IMG/VR virus record: IMGVR_UViG_3300047299_000005
Span: 1 to 37,941 of that record
Length of the DNA: 37,941 bases
Strand: one strand, 5' to 3'
DNA from: a virus
This document shows, piece after piece, positions 15,650-23,913 of the stretch; position 1 is the first letter of the stretch; each line of letters opens with the position of its first letter. The position numbers and the translations under genes are program-made. The notes under the pieces were generated by a model that made no database searches, was not told where the DNA came from, and saw only the letters and a program-made list of their open reading frames with translations.

Positions 15650-17187
15650 TGGTAGCTAAGATATTAACTACTACTGTGTCAGCTCCCGGATTTATGGGGT
15701 TGAACACACAAGACTCGTCAGTCTCTTTAGAGGCTGGCTTTGCTACGGTAGCTAATAACTGTGTGATTGATAAGTTTGGACGTATTGGTGCTCGTAAGGG
15801 ATGGACTACAGCACACTCAACTAATAGTGATTTAGGTGAGGCTAACGTTAAAGCTATCGGTGAGTTGATTGATAACTCAGGTAACTCATACATTGTAGCA
15901 GCTGGTAACAATAAGCTATTTAAACTGGTAGGTACAACACTGTCACAGCTGACCTACGGAGGTGGTGGTACAGCTCCTACCATTACAGATGACAACTGGC
16001 AGATGGCTCCGTTGAATGGCTGTATGTTCCTGTATCAATCTGGACATGATCCTCTAGTGTTCGATCCTGCGACCAGTTCAACTACATATAAGCGTATCTC
16101 TGAGAAGACTGGCTACTTAGGCTCAGTGTCTAGTAACAACTGTGTGATCAGTGCTTATGGTCGTACATGGTCAGCTAACAACACATCAGTTAAGAGTACT
16201 GTACAGTTCTCAGACTTACTCTCAGGTCATGTCTTGAATACAGGTACAGCTGGTACTTTAGATGTCTCTCAAGTGTGGCCTAACGGTGCTGATGAGATTG
16301 TAGCCTTAGCAGCTCACAATAACTTCTTAATCATCTTTGGTCGTAGACAGATATTGATCTATGCCAATGCTGGAGATCCTAACAATATCACACTGTCAGA
16401 TGCTATTACAGGTATTGGCTGTGTAGCTAGGGACTCAGTAGTTGCAACTGGTGGAGATATTATCTTCTTGTCTGATTCAGGTGTACGTTCTTTGATGCGT
16501 ACCATTCAAGAGAAGTCAGCTCCAATGCGAGACATCAGTGCCAATGTACGTGATGACTTAGTATTGGAGGTAAGCTTAGAAGATGCTGATGAGATTAAGG
16601 CTACATACTCAGATAAGGAAGCCTTCTACTTATTGTCTCTACCAGCTCGTCAGATTGTGTACTGCTTTGACATGAGAGCACCTCTACAGAATGGTGCTAA
16701 CAGGGTTACAACTTGGGATGGTCTAGTACCTTATGCTTTTAAGTACACCCGCAGTAAAGAGTTATTGATGGGTAAAGCTGGATACATTGCTAAGTATGGT
16801 GGCTATAAAGACAACAGTAATAACTACTTGATGAAGTATTACACCAATTACTTTGACTTCCAGTCACCTACTGTGATTAAGTTAATGAAGAAAGTAGGTG
16901 TAACAGTTATTGGAGGTCAAGGTTATCCAGTTACATTGAAGTTTGGCTTTGATTACAGTGACATTCTGAACAGTAGACAGTTTGCCTTAGCCAATGCCTC
17001 AGTAGCTGAATATAACATAGCTGAGTACAACATTGCAGAATATGGTGGTACAGCCTTCGATAATAAGATTATTAACATTGGTGGATCAGGTAAGGTTATT
17101 CAACTAGGTTTTGAAACTACAGTATTTGATAAATCAATATCCATTCAGAAACTTGATGTCTATGTTAAGACAGGGAAGACACGATGA
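15649..17187 (+). CDS. Tail tubular protein B-like (T7 gp12-type) nozzle protein
   Basis: 512 residues from the ATG at 15649, which shares its A with the preceding stop. It opens with APGFMGLNTQDSSVSLEAGFATVANNCVIDKFGRIGARKGW, a segment strongly typical of podovirus tail tube B / stabilisation proteins. A beta-propeller-like body follows with repeated strands (NFLIIFGRRQILIYANAGDP; DSGVRSLMRT; VYCFDMRAPLQNG). It should form the distal tail channel that contacts the cell. It is shorter than T7 gp12 (794), similar to other non-RNA-polymerase podoviruses. It overlaps the next gene by ATGA. Confidence 0.8.
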   Translation: MVAKILTTTVSAPGFMGLNTQDSSVSLEAGFATVANNCVIDKFGRIGARKGWTTAHSTNSDLGEANVKAIGELIDNSGNSYIVAAGNNKLFKLVGTTLSQLTYGGGGTAPTITDDNWQMAPLNGCMFLYQSGHDPLVFDPATSSTTYKRISEKTGYLGSVSSNNCVISAYGRTWSANNTSVKSTVQFSDLLSGHVLNTGTAGTLDVSQVWPNGADEIVALAAHNNFLIIFGRRQILIYANAGDPNNITLSDAITGIGCVARDSVVATGGDIIFLSDSGVRSLMRTIQEKSAPMRDISANVRDDLVLEVSLEDADEIKATYSDKEAFYLLSLPARQIVYCFDMRAPLQNGANRVTTWDGLVPYAFKYTRSKELLMGKAGYIAKYGGYKDNSNNYLMKYYTNYFDFQSPTVIKLMKKVGVTVIGGQGYPVTLKFGFDYSDILNSRQFALANASVAEYNIAEYNIAEYGGTAFDNKIINIGGSGKVIQLGFETTVFDKSISIQKLDVYVKTGKTR

Positions 17188-17414
17188 GTAACTATACCAA
17201 GACCACTAACTTTGCAATTAAGGATAGCCTTGTAACAGGTAATCCTAGCAAGATCGTTAAAGGCACTGAAGTTAACACTGAGTTTGATAACATTGCATCA
17301 GCAGTGAATTCTAAACCTGATGCTAACAACGCAGCTTTAACTGGAACAGCCACAGCAGTTAATCTAACTGTCTCTGGTACATTCACAGCAACAGTCGATG
17401 GAGGTACATACTAA
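17184..17414 (+). CDS. Short fibre-N-terminus-like virion protein
   Basis: 76 residues: NYTKTTNFAIKDSLVTGNPSKIVKGTEVNTEFDNIASAVNSK, then ALTGTATAVNLTVSGTFTATVDGG. The first 45 residues match the attachment domain that often heads phage tail fibre or appendage proteins (KTTNFxxKDxLxxGxPxKIVKGTE). Here it stands alone with only a short beta tail. It could anchor another fibre or be a reduced appendage. It overlaps the upstream gene by ATGA and the downstream start by one base. Confidence 0.65.
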   Translation: MSNYTKTTNFAIKDSLVTGNPSKIVKGTEVNTEFDNIASAVNSKPDANNAALTGTATAVNLTVSGTFTATVDGGTY

Positions 17415-18424
17415 TGGCTGACTGGACAGACTTAATTGCCCCTCTGTTGGGCACTGCAGGTAGTGTGTACGCTTCTAATCAAGCTGCTAATGCTACCACT
17501 AACGCTGCTAATCAAGCTGCACAGGCTGCACAGTTCCGACCTGTAGGAGTTACTACAAGGTTTGGTAAGTCAGGCTTCCAATATGATCCTACATCAGGTC
17601 AACTTATCGGTGCAGGCTATCAAGTAGCTCCAGATGTTGCAGCAGCTCGTGAAGGCTTGATGGGCATGGCTGGTACTGCATTGGGGCAAGCTCAGCAGAT
17701 CCAAGCTTATCAGCCTAATGTCAATGCTCAAGCTGCAGGACTATTTAACCTAGGTGCTCAGTATGTAGCTCAGTCACCTCAAGCGGCTGCTCAGCAGTAC
17801 ATGACTCAACAACAGCAACTGTTAGCTCCCGGTCGTGAACAGCAACTAGCTCAGTTGACTAACCAACAACAACAGCAAGGTCGTTTAGGTCTAGCTACAG
17901 GTGCAACTACTCAAGGTTACACAGCTGGTGCTCCCGGCTTGCAAGCAACTAATCCTCAGATGGCAGCTCTGTACAATGCTCGTGCTCAGCAGGATGCTCA
18001 GTTGGCTGCTCAGGCTCAACAAGCTGGTCAGCAACAGGTGCAGTTCGGTCAAGGTTTGATGACAGGTGGTTTGAACTTGTCAGGTCAAGGCTTCGGATTG
18101 CAGACACAAGCTCTAGCTCCTTACAGTCAGTATGCTCAACAGGCTATTAACTTGGAGAATCAAGGCTTGAATGCTTTGACTCAAGGCTCAGCTTTGGGAT
18201 CAGCTATCACAGCAGGTTCTACCAATGCAGCTAACATTCAGAATCAAGCAGCTCAACAGGCAGCAGCTTTGCAGATGCAACGTAACAATGCTGTAGTGGG
18301 TGGTCTAACAGATCCTATCAGTCAGTTGATTGGTGGTCTTACAGGCTCTACAGCAGCTAAGAATGCTAACTATAACGCTGTAGTTAATCCATACTTCCAG
18401 ACAATTGGATACAGTAACCCTTAA
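17414..18424 (+). CDS. Internal virion / DNA ejection protein (T7 gp14-like position)
   Basis: A 336-residue Ala/Gln-rich protein. It begins with a hydrophobic helix (TDLIAPLLGTAGSVYASNQAAN), then a conserved-looking FRPVGVTTRFGKSGFQYDPTSGQLIGAGYQV, then long Gln-rich helices. Its place as the first of three consecutive large helical genes between the tail nozzle and lysis genes matches the T7 gp14-15-16 ejectosome, whose members leave the virion and form a channel across the envelope. The N-terminal hydrophobic segment would suit the outer-membrane-associated member. Assignment is by opening motif, composition and synteny. Confidence 0.7.
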   Translation: MADWTDLIAPLLGTAGSVYASNQAANATTNAANQAAQAAQFRPVGVTTRFGKSGFQYDPTSGQLIGAGYQVAPDVAAAREGLMGMAGTALGQAQQIQAYQPNVNAQAAGLFNLGAQYVAQSPQAAAQQYMTQQQQLLAPGREQQLAQLTNQQQQQGRLGLATGATTQGYTAGAPGLQATNPQMAALYNARAQQDAQLAAQAQQAGQQQVQFGQGLMTGGLNLSGQGFGLQTQALAPYSQYAQQAINLENQGLNALTQGSALGSAITAGSTNAANIQNQAAQQAAALQMQRNNAVVGGLTDPISQLIGGLTGSTAAKNANYNAVVNPYFQTIGYSNP

Positions 18425-18433
18425 GGAACAATA

Positions 18434-19696
18434 ATGGCAACACTACCACAAGGTTTGTTTGGAGGCATGGGTACTCCTGAGGAAATGCAACGACAACTGA
18501 CTGAGCAGAAGGCTTTGCAGTTTGCTCAGATGACTCCTCAGCAGCAGACATCCTACAACATCTACAAGAATACAAGTAATTTAGGTCGTGGCTTAGCTGG
18601 TGCTTTTGGTGTGGATGTACAAGATCCAGCTATCAAGAGAGCTACTATGCTTCGTCAGATGGCTTCTCAGTTTGATACTAATACACCTGAAGGTTTACGT
18701 CAAATGGCTCAAGCTCTTCAAGGAACTGATCCTGAACTTGGTTATCAGATCATGCAACGTGCAGCTGCAATGGAGTTGTCAGGTCAGAAGTTGATTACTG
18801 AACAAGCAACAGCAGCTTCTAGATTGGCTGAGAAGCTTACACCTGAGCAGAAGAATGCTGCAGGTATTGCAGACCAAGAAGCTGATCGAGGCACTCCTGA
18901 GTGGCAGTCAGCTTATAAACGTGAACTTAATCGTTTGACTGCTAAAGAAGGTTCTAAACCTACTATTAAAGAAGTTGGTGTAGCTGAAGGCACTCGTGAA
19001 CCTGTTTATACATATCAAGAAGGTAACACTGTTCGTCAAGTAACATTTAAGAATGTTAACGGTGAGCAGAAAATGGTTCCATATACAGGCGGTGTAGATC
19101 GTACAACTGCTAAAGTCACTGCAACAGCTAGTGCTAAAGGTGAAGAAAGTTTCTCAGTTGAACTTGGTAAGTTGGATGCTAAAGAAGTTTCAAACGCACG
19201 TAATTTGCGTGAAGCAGCTATTGGAGAACTTGGTTCTTTGCAGAAGATGCAAGAACTTAATCAGCAGCAACTGATGTCAGGTTCTTTTGCTACAGGACGT
19301 GTAGGTGCTTTGAATCTATTGAACACATTGGGAATGACAAGTGGTCAGGATGCTGCAAAGCTTGCCAACTCAGAGCAATATACTAAAGTTACTGGCGACT
19401 TATTGCTTGATAAGATTAAGAAACTTGGTACTAATCCTTCAAACACAGATCGAGAGTTTATTGCTAAGATTGTCCCTCAACTTGAGAATAGTCCACAAGC
19501 CCGTCAAGAACTTATTAACTATCTTGTAAAGAAAGCTAATAAAGTAGTGTCTGAGACAACTCGTCTAGATACATATGCTAGAGATAATAGAGGATTGAAA
19601 GGTTTTGTTCCTGAAGTTCCACTTGTAGGACAGACACCTAATGTATCTTCTATGAGTACAGAAGACTTGTTAAAAATTGCTAAAGGACAGAAATAA
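18434..19696 (+). CDS. Internal virion protein (T7 gp15-like position)
   Basis: A 420-residue helical, charged, Gln-rich protein, starting LPQGLFGGMGTPEEMQRQLTEQKALQFAQMTPQQQ. It has no transmembrane segment. The middle is beta-like (VYTYQEGNTVRQVTFKNVNGEQKMVPYTGG), followed by further helices. The second of three ejection-type genes and soluble-looking, it fits the periplasmic-tube role of gp15. It starts 9 nt after its neighbour with AAGGA and shares one base with the next gene. No catalytic motif is visible. Confidence 0.65.
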   Translation: MATLPQGLFGGMGTPEEMQRQLTEQKALQFAQMTPQQQTSYNIYKNTSNLGRGLAGAFGVDVQDPAIKRATMLRQMASQFDTNTPEGLRQMAQALQGTDPELGYQIMQRAAAMELSGQKLITEQATAASRLAEKLTPEQKNAAGIADQEADRGTPEWQSAYKRELNRLTAKEGSKPTIKEVGVAEGTREPVYTYQEGNTVRQVTFKNVNGEQKMVPYTGGVDRTTAKVTATASAKGEESFSVELGKLDAKEVSNARNLREAAIGELGSLQKMQELNQQQLMSGSFATGRVGALNLLNTLGMTSGQDAAKLANSEQYTKVTGDLLLDKIKKLGTNPSNTDREFIAKIVPQLENSPQARQELINYLVKKANKVVSETTRLDTYARDNRGLKGFVPEVPLVGQTPNVSSMSTEDLLKIAKGQK

Positions 19697-21807
19697 TGAC
19701 AACAGCAGAAGAGGCGATTGCAGAACTTAAGAAGCGAGGCATTACAGTCTCTTCTGAGTCAGTCTTAGAAGAGAAAGGCACTACTTTTGACGAATTTAAG
19801 AAAGGCGCTGAAAGTTTCTTAAAAGGATCTGCTAAAGGTATTGTAGATATTGTAGGTGGATGGGGTAATCTTTATGATTACTTGAAAGAAAGCAAAGATC
19901 CTAATGCTTTCTCTTCTACTGGAATTATGCAAGGTATTAAGAAGCTTGGTGGCCCAGATCTTCAACAGATTGCAGGATATAGAGGAGCTTATGAAACAGG
20001 TCAATCTGCAGCTCCTGCTGTAGCTATGTCTGCTGCTGGTCTTCCCGGCCTATTTCCACGTACTGCTTTAGGACTTACTGGGGAAGGTGCTGTTGCAGCT
20101 GGTACAGGTATGGCTGCTCAAGCTATTGCTCCTGATAGTCCATTAGCTCAATTTGCTATTCAAACATCACCTTATCTTGTTAAAGGTGGTTTGACAGCAG
20201 CTAAAGCAGCCGTGACTGCACCTACAGGACAAGTGCCTTCTAATCTTGATGAGCTTCTTCGTGTTGGTCGTATGACTCCCGGTGAAGCTACAGGTAGTCG
20301 TGTACAGTTGGCTAAAGAGGCAGCTGCTGAAGTATCTCCTAAGATTGAAAGCACTGGTAACTTGTTTAGACAAGCACAAGCACAAGATGTTAGTGGTTTT
20401 TTAGACAATGTATTTAAACGAGCAACTTCTGAAGCCGCTGATCCTACTACAGCATCTAACGCAGCTATTTCAGCTTTTAATAACTATGGTAAAGCTTTGT
20501 CAGCAAGACTCCGTAAGGATGCTAATGCAGACTTTAACGCAGCTAAGAAAGCTGGTGGTCTAGTTTCTACAGATCCTGTAGTGGGTGTTATTCAAAGTGA
20601 ACTAGCTTCTATTCCACCTGAAGTACAAGCTTTACAACCAATTAGATCAGCCTTACAAAAAATTATTGATGAATATGTCACACCAGCTAAAGAAGCTGTT
20701 ATTGAGCCTTCAAAAGTTCTTGGCCCAACTGGAGAACCAGCCTTTGTTAACATCACTAAAGCTGAGCCTCAACAACTGTCTAAAATCAGTATTGAACGGT
20801 TGCAGAAAAACTTATCAGCTTGGGGTGAAGCTGCTTACTCAGGTAAGGCTGACTTTGGTAAAGGCAATATCTTTGAAGGAGTAGCTCCCGGACAAGCTAA
20901 AGGTGTAGCTATTAAAGTTCTTCGTGGCTTTAGAGAAGCTCTTGACAACGCTGTTGATTCAGGTGTTGCAGGTGCTGAGGATCTTGCACGAGCACGTGAT
21001 AAGTTTAAAACTAATCTACAGAAAATTGAAGACTACTCAAACTATCCATTAACAAAGTATTTTGATGTTGAGACATCTACTGCCTTAACACCTGAGCTTG
21101 TTATTGATAAGTTGTCTAAAGCTAAACCTTCTGAGCGTATCTTTCTAAGTCAGGTTCTTTCTAACAGTCCTGATGGAAGCATGGTATTAGATACTGTACG
21201 TAGATCACAGCTTGAAGCAGTTATTGCTAAAGCACAGAAAGCTGCTGCAGGGGCTGCTGAAGGAGCACCAACTATTGATATGAAAACTCTCTTAAAAGAG
21301 TTAAATAATAATAAAGGTGACTTTAATTACTTGTTCCCTCAAGCTGCTGATAAAGCCGATGTAACTCTAGCTATTCAGTGGCTTCAGAAAACTGCTAAAA
21401 CAGCAGCTGAATCAGGTAAGAGCTTACAAGCAGATGCTTACGGAGCTACACGAAGCCTCGGAGGAACTTCACAGCAAGGTTTGATTGCACGCGAACTTGC
21501 TTCCTTAGCAGACATGATCACAAAAGATCCTCGTGCTATGGCTGATGTTGTGTTTAATCCTGACACTGTTAAGAAGATGGCTGAAGCACAACGTAAAGGT
21601 AAGCTTTCAAAGGCAGCTGATCTAGCAACAATGTTAGGGACAAGTGCTGCTAAGTTTGCTCCTCGTGTTGGCCCTATGCTCGATACAACTCAGCCTGAAG
21701 ATACGGCACAACAAGCACCTTCAATGGCTGGTCAAGCAGAAGCAACAACAGTTGATCAACAAGCTGCTATTGAAGAGCTTAAGAAACGTGGTCTTTGGAA
21801 TGAATAA
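19696..21807 (+). CDS. Internal virion protein (T7 gp16-like position)
   Basis: A 703-residue protein, mostly helical, with an N-terminal amphipathic region and an Ala/Gly-rich hydrophobic stretch about residues 100-175 (SAAPAVAMSAAGLPGLFP and following) that could cross membrane. No lytic transglycosylase motif like that of T7 gp16 is visible, so peptidoglycan cutting is not supported here. The N-terminus has AIAELKKRG and the C-terminus AIEELKKRG, a duplicated nine-residue element at both ends. It is the third ejection gene, followed by the lysis block after a TATAAAGGA ribosome site for the next gene. Confidence 0.65.
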   Translation: MTTAEEAIAELKKRGITVSSESVLEEKGTTFDEFKKGAESFLKGSAKGIVDIVGGWGNLYDYLKESKDPNAFSSTGIMQGIKKLGGPDLQQIAGYRGAYETGQSAAPAVAMSAAGLPGLFPRTALGLTGEGAVAAGTGMAAQAIAPDSPLAQFAIQTSPYLVKGGLTAAKAAVTAPTGQVPSNLDELLRVGRMTPGEATGSRVQLAKEAAAEVSPKIESTGNLFRQAQAQDVSGFLDNVFKRATSEAADPTTASNAAISAFNNYGKALSARLRKDANADFNAAKKAGGLVSTDPVVGVIQSELASIPPEVQALQPIRSALQKIIDEYVTPAKEAVIEPSKVLGPTGEPAFVNITKAEPQQLSKISIERLQKNLSAWGEAAYSGKADFGKGNIFEGVAPGQAKGVAIKVLRGFREALDNAVDSGVAGAEDLARARDKFKTNLQKIEDYSNYPLTKYFDVETSTALTPELVIDKLSKAKPSERIFLSQVLSNSPDGSMVLDTVRRSQLEAVIAKAQKAAAGAAEGAPTIDMKTLLKELNNNKGDFNYLFPQAADKADVTLAIQWLQKTAKTAAESGKSLQADAYGATRSLGGTSQQGLIARELASLADMITKDPRAMADVVFNPDTVKKMAEAQRKGKLSKAADLATMLGTSAAKFAPRVGPMLDTTQPEDTAQQAPSMAGQAEATTVDQQAAIEELKKRGLWNE

Positions 21808-21824
21808 ACTATAAAGGACTATAA

Positions 21825-22319
21825 ATGATTGATCCCATAGCAGCTCTGGACGGGCTACAAAAAGCAATAGGGATGGTCAAGAAGGCAAGCAAGGTAGCCA
21901 ACGATCTCGGTGGTCTTGCTCCTATGATCGGTAAGATGTTTGATGCTAAGAGCCAAGCTACTAAGGCTATGCTCCAAGCTAAGCGTGAGAAGAAAGGCTC
22001 AAACATGGGAGATGCCCTCCAGATTGAGATGGCATTGGAGCAAGCCAGAGCCTTTGAAGAAGAACTTAAGATGCTCTTCATGCAGACAGGTAAGATTGAT
22101 GTCTGGAATAAGATCAAAGCTAGACAAGCTGAGATGGACAGGGATGATGCTAAGGAGATAGCAGCTCTAAAGGCTGCTGAGAAGAAGCAGAAAGAAGAAG
22201 AGGAAGAACAGATGACATACCTTATTGCAGGTCTTGCTATTGTGTTCTTTGTAGCTCTAGTTGCCTTTGGTATCTCTGAGATTGGTGATATGTGCGCTAA
22301 GGCTAGGTGTGGACGATGA
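21825..22319 (+). CDS. Conserved helical protein with C-terminal transmembrane segment
   Basis: 164 residues. An N-terminal helical region (MIDPIAALDGLQKAIGMVKKA), a conserved-looking LGGLAPMIGKMFDAKSQATKAM, long charged helices with EAEKKQKEEEEEQ, then one transmembrane span (TYLIAGLAIVFFVALVAFGI, about residues 131-150). Similar proteins precede holin genes in aquatic podoviruses. They have been considered structural or lysis-related, and function is not established. It overlaps the next small gene by ATGA. A C-terminal CAKARCGR leaves two cysteines outside the membrane. Confidence 0.65.
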   Translation: MIDPIAALDGLQKAIGMVKKASKVANDLGGLAPMIGKMFDAKSQATKAMLQAKREKKGSNMGDALQIEMALEQARAFEEELKMLFMQTGKIDVWNKIKARQAEMDRDDAKEIAALKAAEKKQKEEEEEQMTYLIAGLAIVFFVALVAFGISEIGDMCAKARCGR

Positions 22320-22465
22320 ATGAATATCAGAAGCAGTTCGATTTATTCTGTAGGATTATGTGCTACGGATGGGCTGCTTGGTGGTTCGTAGGCTTCCTTC
22401 GTTTTCTGCCTGATGATCTCTCTAATAGGATTGTTACTTTATTATTATCTAAGATAGGACTTTAA
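22316..22465 (+). CDS. Small membrane-associated peptide of the lysis block
   Basis: 49 residues: MNEYQKQFDLFCRIMCYGWAAWWFVGFLRFLPDDL then a helical tail. The aromatic hydrophobic stretch (about residues 14-31) is an amphipathic or short membrane helix. It starts inside the preceding stop (ATGA) and ends one base before the holin start, so it is translated as part of the same coupled series. I know no defined family. A role as holin partner or antiholin is possible from context only. Confidence 0.65.
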   Translation: MNEYQKQFDLFCRIMCYGWAAWWFVGFLRFLPDDLSNRIVTLLLSKIGL

Positions 22466-22466
22466 A

Positions 22467-22970
22467 TTGTTATCACTATTCTCGACCTTAGGTGGTCTAT
22501 TAATCTCAGGTCTACCTAAACTATTAGACTTCTTCCAAAATAAAGCTGATCAGAAACATGAGTTAGCTTTAGCGCAGATCCAAGTTGAATTACAACTTCA
22601 AATGATGGCTCAAGGGTTTGCAGCTCAAGAGCGTATGGAGGAGATTCGTACAGATCAGATTGCAATGCAGACTGATGCTGAAATGACTGTAGCAGCCTAT
22701 GATCACGATAAGAAGATCATGGATAAGGCTAGTAGATGGGTGGTTAACTTTGTAGGCACTGTACGTCCTATGGTGACTTATATCTTTGTATTGGAGCTGT
22801 GTGCTATCAATGCTTGGATTGCCTACTATGTCTACTCAAACCCTCATCTAGTCTTGAACATGGGTGATCTTATCATGCTGTCTGACATTATCTTCAGTAC
22901 GGATGAAATGGCTATGCTAGGTGGTATCATAGGCTTCTGGTTCGGATCACGTAGCTGGGCTAAGAAATGA
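22467..22970 (+). CDS. Holin (GTA-type, 3TM family)
   Basis: 167 residues using a TTG start at 22467, with AGGA about 9 nt ahead. The later ATG codons would remove the first hydrophobic helix. Features: N-terminal hydrophobic segment (LFSTLGGLLISGLPKLLDFF), a charged coiled region, and two C-terminal spans (MVTYIFVLELCAINAWIAYYV and MAMLGGIIGFWFGSRSWAKK). The terminal GFWFGSRSWAKK matches the three-span holin family first known from gene-transfer-agent release. It should permeabilise the inner membrane for the lysozyme encoded next, with which it overlaps by ATGA. Confidence 0.8.
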   Translation: MLSLFSTLGGLLISGLPKLLDFFQNKADQKHELALAQIQVELQLQMMAQGFAAQERMEEIRTDQIAMQTDAEMTVAAYDHDKKIMDKASRWVVNFVGTVRPMVTYIFVLELCAINAWIAYYVYSNPHLVLNMGDLIMLSDIIFSTDEMAMLGGIIGFWFGSRSWAKK

Positions 22971-23494
22971 AACTAAGTAAGGCTGGAGCTAATTTGATGC
23001 ACCAGTATGAAGGATGTATGAGTAGGCCCTATCTGTGTCCTGCTCATATCTGGACTATTGGATATGGTCATGTTCTATATCAGGAACAGATCAAATTACC
23101 TATGGTAAACAAAGAAGGTGAGTCTAAGATGATTCGTAGACAATATCCATTGAAACAGGAGGATAGCCGTGTATGGTCTAAAGAGGAGATCGAGAAACTA
23201 TTCGCAGATGATGTCAGTAGTTTTGAACGTGGTGTTCTACGACTTGCTCCTACTCTGGCTGGTCATCAAGGGGCTTTCGATGCGTGTGTCTCTTTTGCCT
23301 TCAATGCCGGACTGGGCAATTTTCAGCGGTCTACTATTCGGATGAAGATCAATAGAGGTGAATGGAAAGAAGCAGCTGAAGCTTTTATGCAGTGGACTAA
23401 GGGAGGCGGTAAAGAACTACCCGGTCTAGTTAAACGAAGGAAAGCTGAAGTAGCTCTATTCCTTAGTAGCTTTGAGGATGACGAAGAGGAATAA
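22967..23494 (+). CDS. Endolysin, GH24 lysozyme
   Basis: A 175-residue T4-lysozyme-like muramidase. The catalytic triad follows the E-8aa-C-5aa-T pattern of many phage enzymes: Glu15 (QYEGC), Cys24 (YLCPAH) and Thr30 (WTIGYGH). A C-terminal domain includes CVSFAFNAGLGNFQRSTI and LPGLVKRRKAEVALFL, both usual for GH24. There is no signal peptide or SAR helix, so release depends on the holin upstream, with which it overlaps by ATGA. It is the last late gene, and terminator structures follow. Confidence 0.93.
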   Translation: MKLSKAGANLMHQYEGCMSRPYLCPAHIWTIGYGHVLYQEQIKLPMVNKEGESKMIRRQYPLKQEDSRVWSKEEIEKLFADDVSSFERGVLRLAPTLAGHQGAFDACVSFAFNAGLGNFQRSTIRMKINRGEWKEAAEAFMQWTKGGGKELPGLVKRRKAEVALFLSSFEDDEEE

Positions 23495-23503
23495 TAAGTA
23501 TGC

Positions 23504-23528
23504 AATTGTAAGTTTTAAGTTTACAATT
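23504..23528. other. AT-rich perfect hairpin between lysozyme and terminator
   Basis: AATTGTAA (23504-23511) and TTACAATT (23521-23528) are perfect inverted arms around a 9-nt loop. It sits 8 nt upstream of the GC-rich terminator. It may be an mRNA 3'-stability hairpin or a protein-binding palindrome at the meeting point of the two operons. Confidence 0.6.
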
Positions 23529-23536
23529 ACAACAAG

Positions 23537-23570
23537 AAAGCCCCTTAGGAGTGATCCTTTGGGGCTTTTT
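23537..23570. terminator. Bidirectional terminator between late and early arms
   Basis: AAAGCCCC (23537-23544) pairs with GGGGCTTT (23561-23568), and the inner AGGA/TCCT adds four pairs past a TT/TT bulge. TTTTT follows on the plus strand and TTTCTT on the minus strand. It lies between the convergent ends of the lysozyme gene and the RNR module, so it can stop transcripts from both sides. Confidence 0.88.
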
Positions 23571-23575
23571 AGTTT

Positions 23576-23731
23576 CTAGTCCATGATAAAGGCTAAGGTG
23601 ATGAATCCTATGTGCAGATAGATAACAGGCACAGGATCGTCTCCCATGTTCTCCTCTTCATCCATGATGTACAGTTGATCAGCTTCTAAGCCAAACACTA
23701 GACCAGCTTTAGTTTCAAATTCAAGAGTCAT
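23576..23731 (-). CDS. Small acidic protein ending the RNR operon
   Basis: 51 residues: MTLEFETKAGLVFGLEADQLYIMDEEENMGDD, then a hydrophobic end (VPVIYLHIGFITLAFIMD). Its ATG overlaps the stop of the glutaredoxin gene (ATGA), the main support for its reality. It ends with TAG just before the terminator. Similar short acidic proteins occur after RNR/NrdH genes in some aquatic phages. Function is unknown. Confidence 0.7.
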   Translation of the reverse strand: MTLEFETKAGLVFGLEADQLYIMDEEENMGDDPVPVIYLHIGFITLAFIMD

Positions 23732-23913
23732 GCAGCTTCTCCTTCAATGACTGTAAACGGTACAGACCGTACTGTGGGAAACTTACTCATGAATTCTTCC
23801 CTTGTGATGTCTCTACCGATGTTAATCTCTTTAAAAGGCTTACCCTCTTGTTTGAGAGTAGCCTTCAAAGTTACACAAGCTGGACAGTTATCCTTTGTGT
23901 AGACTGTAATCAT
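23728..23913 (-). CDS. Glutaredoxin / NrdH-like thiol-redox protein
   Basis: 61 residues from the ATG at 23913, which overlaps the RNR stop (TGATG). A thioredoxin-fold miniature: ITVYTKDNCPACVTLKATL has the CPAC active site (Cys10, Cys13), and SVPFTVI carries the cis-proline (Pro52). It lacks the usual last strand and helix of full-length glutaredoxins, so it is unusually short but covers the active-site half. The most direct role is reducing the C-terminal cysteine pair of the phage reductase encoded immediately upstream. Confidence 0.85.
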   Translation of the reverse strand: MITVYTKDNCPACVTLKATLKQEGKPFKEINIGRDITREEFMSKFPTVRSVPFTVIEGEAA

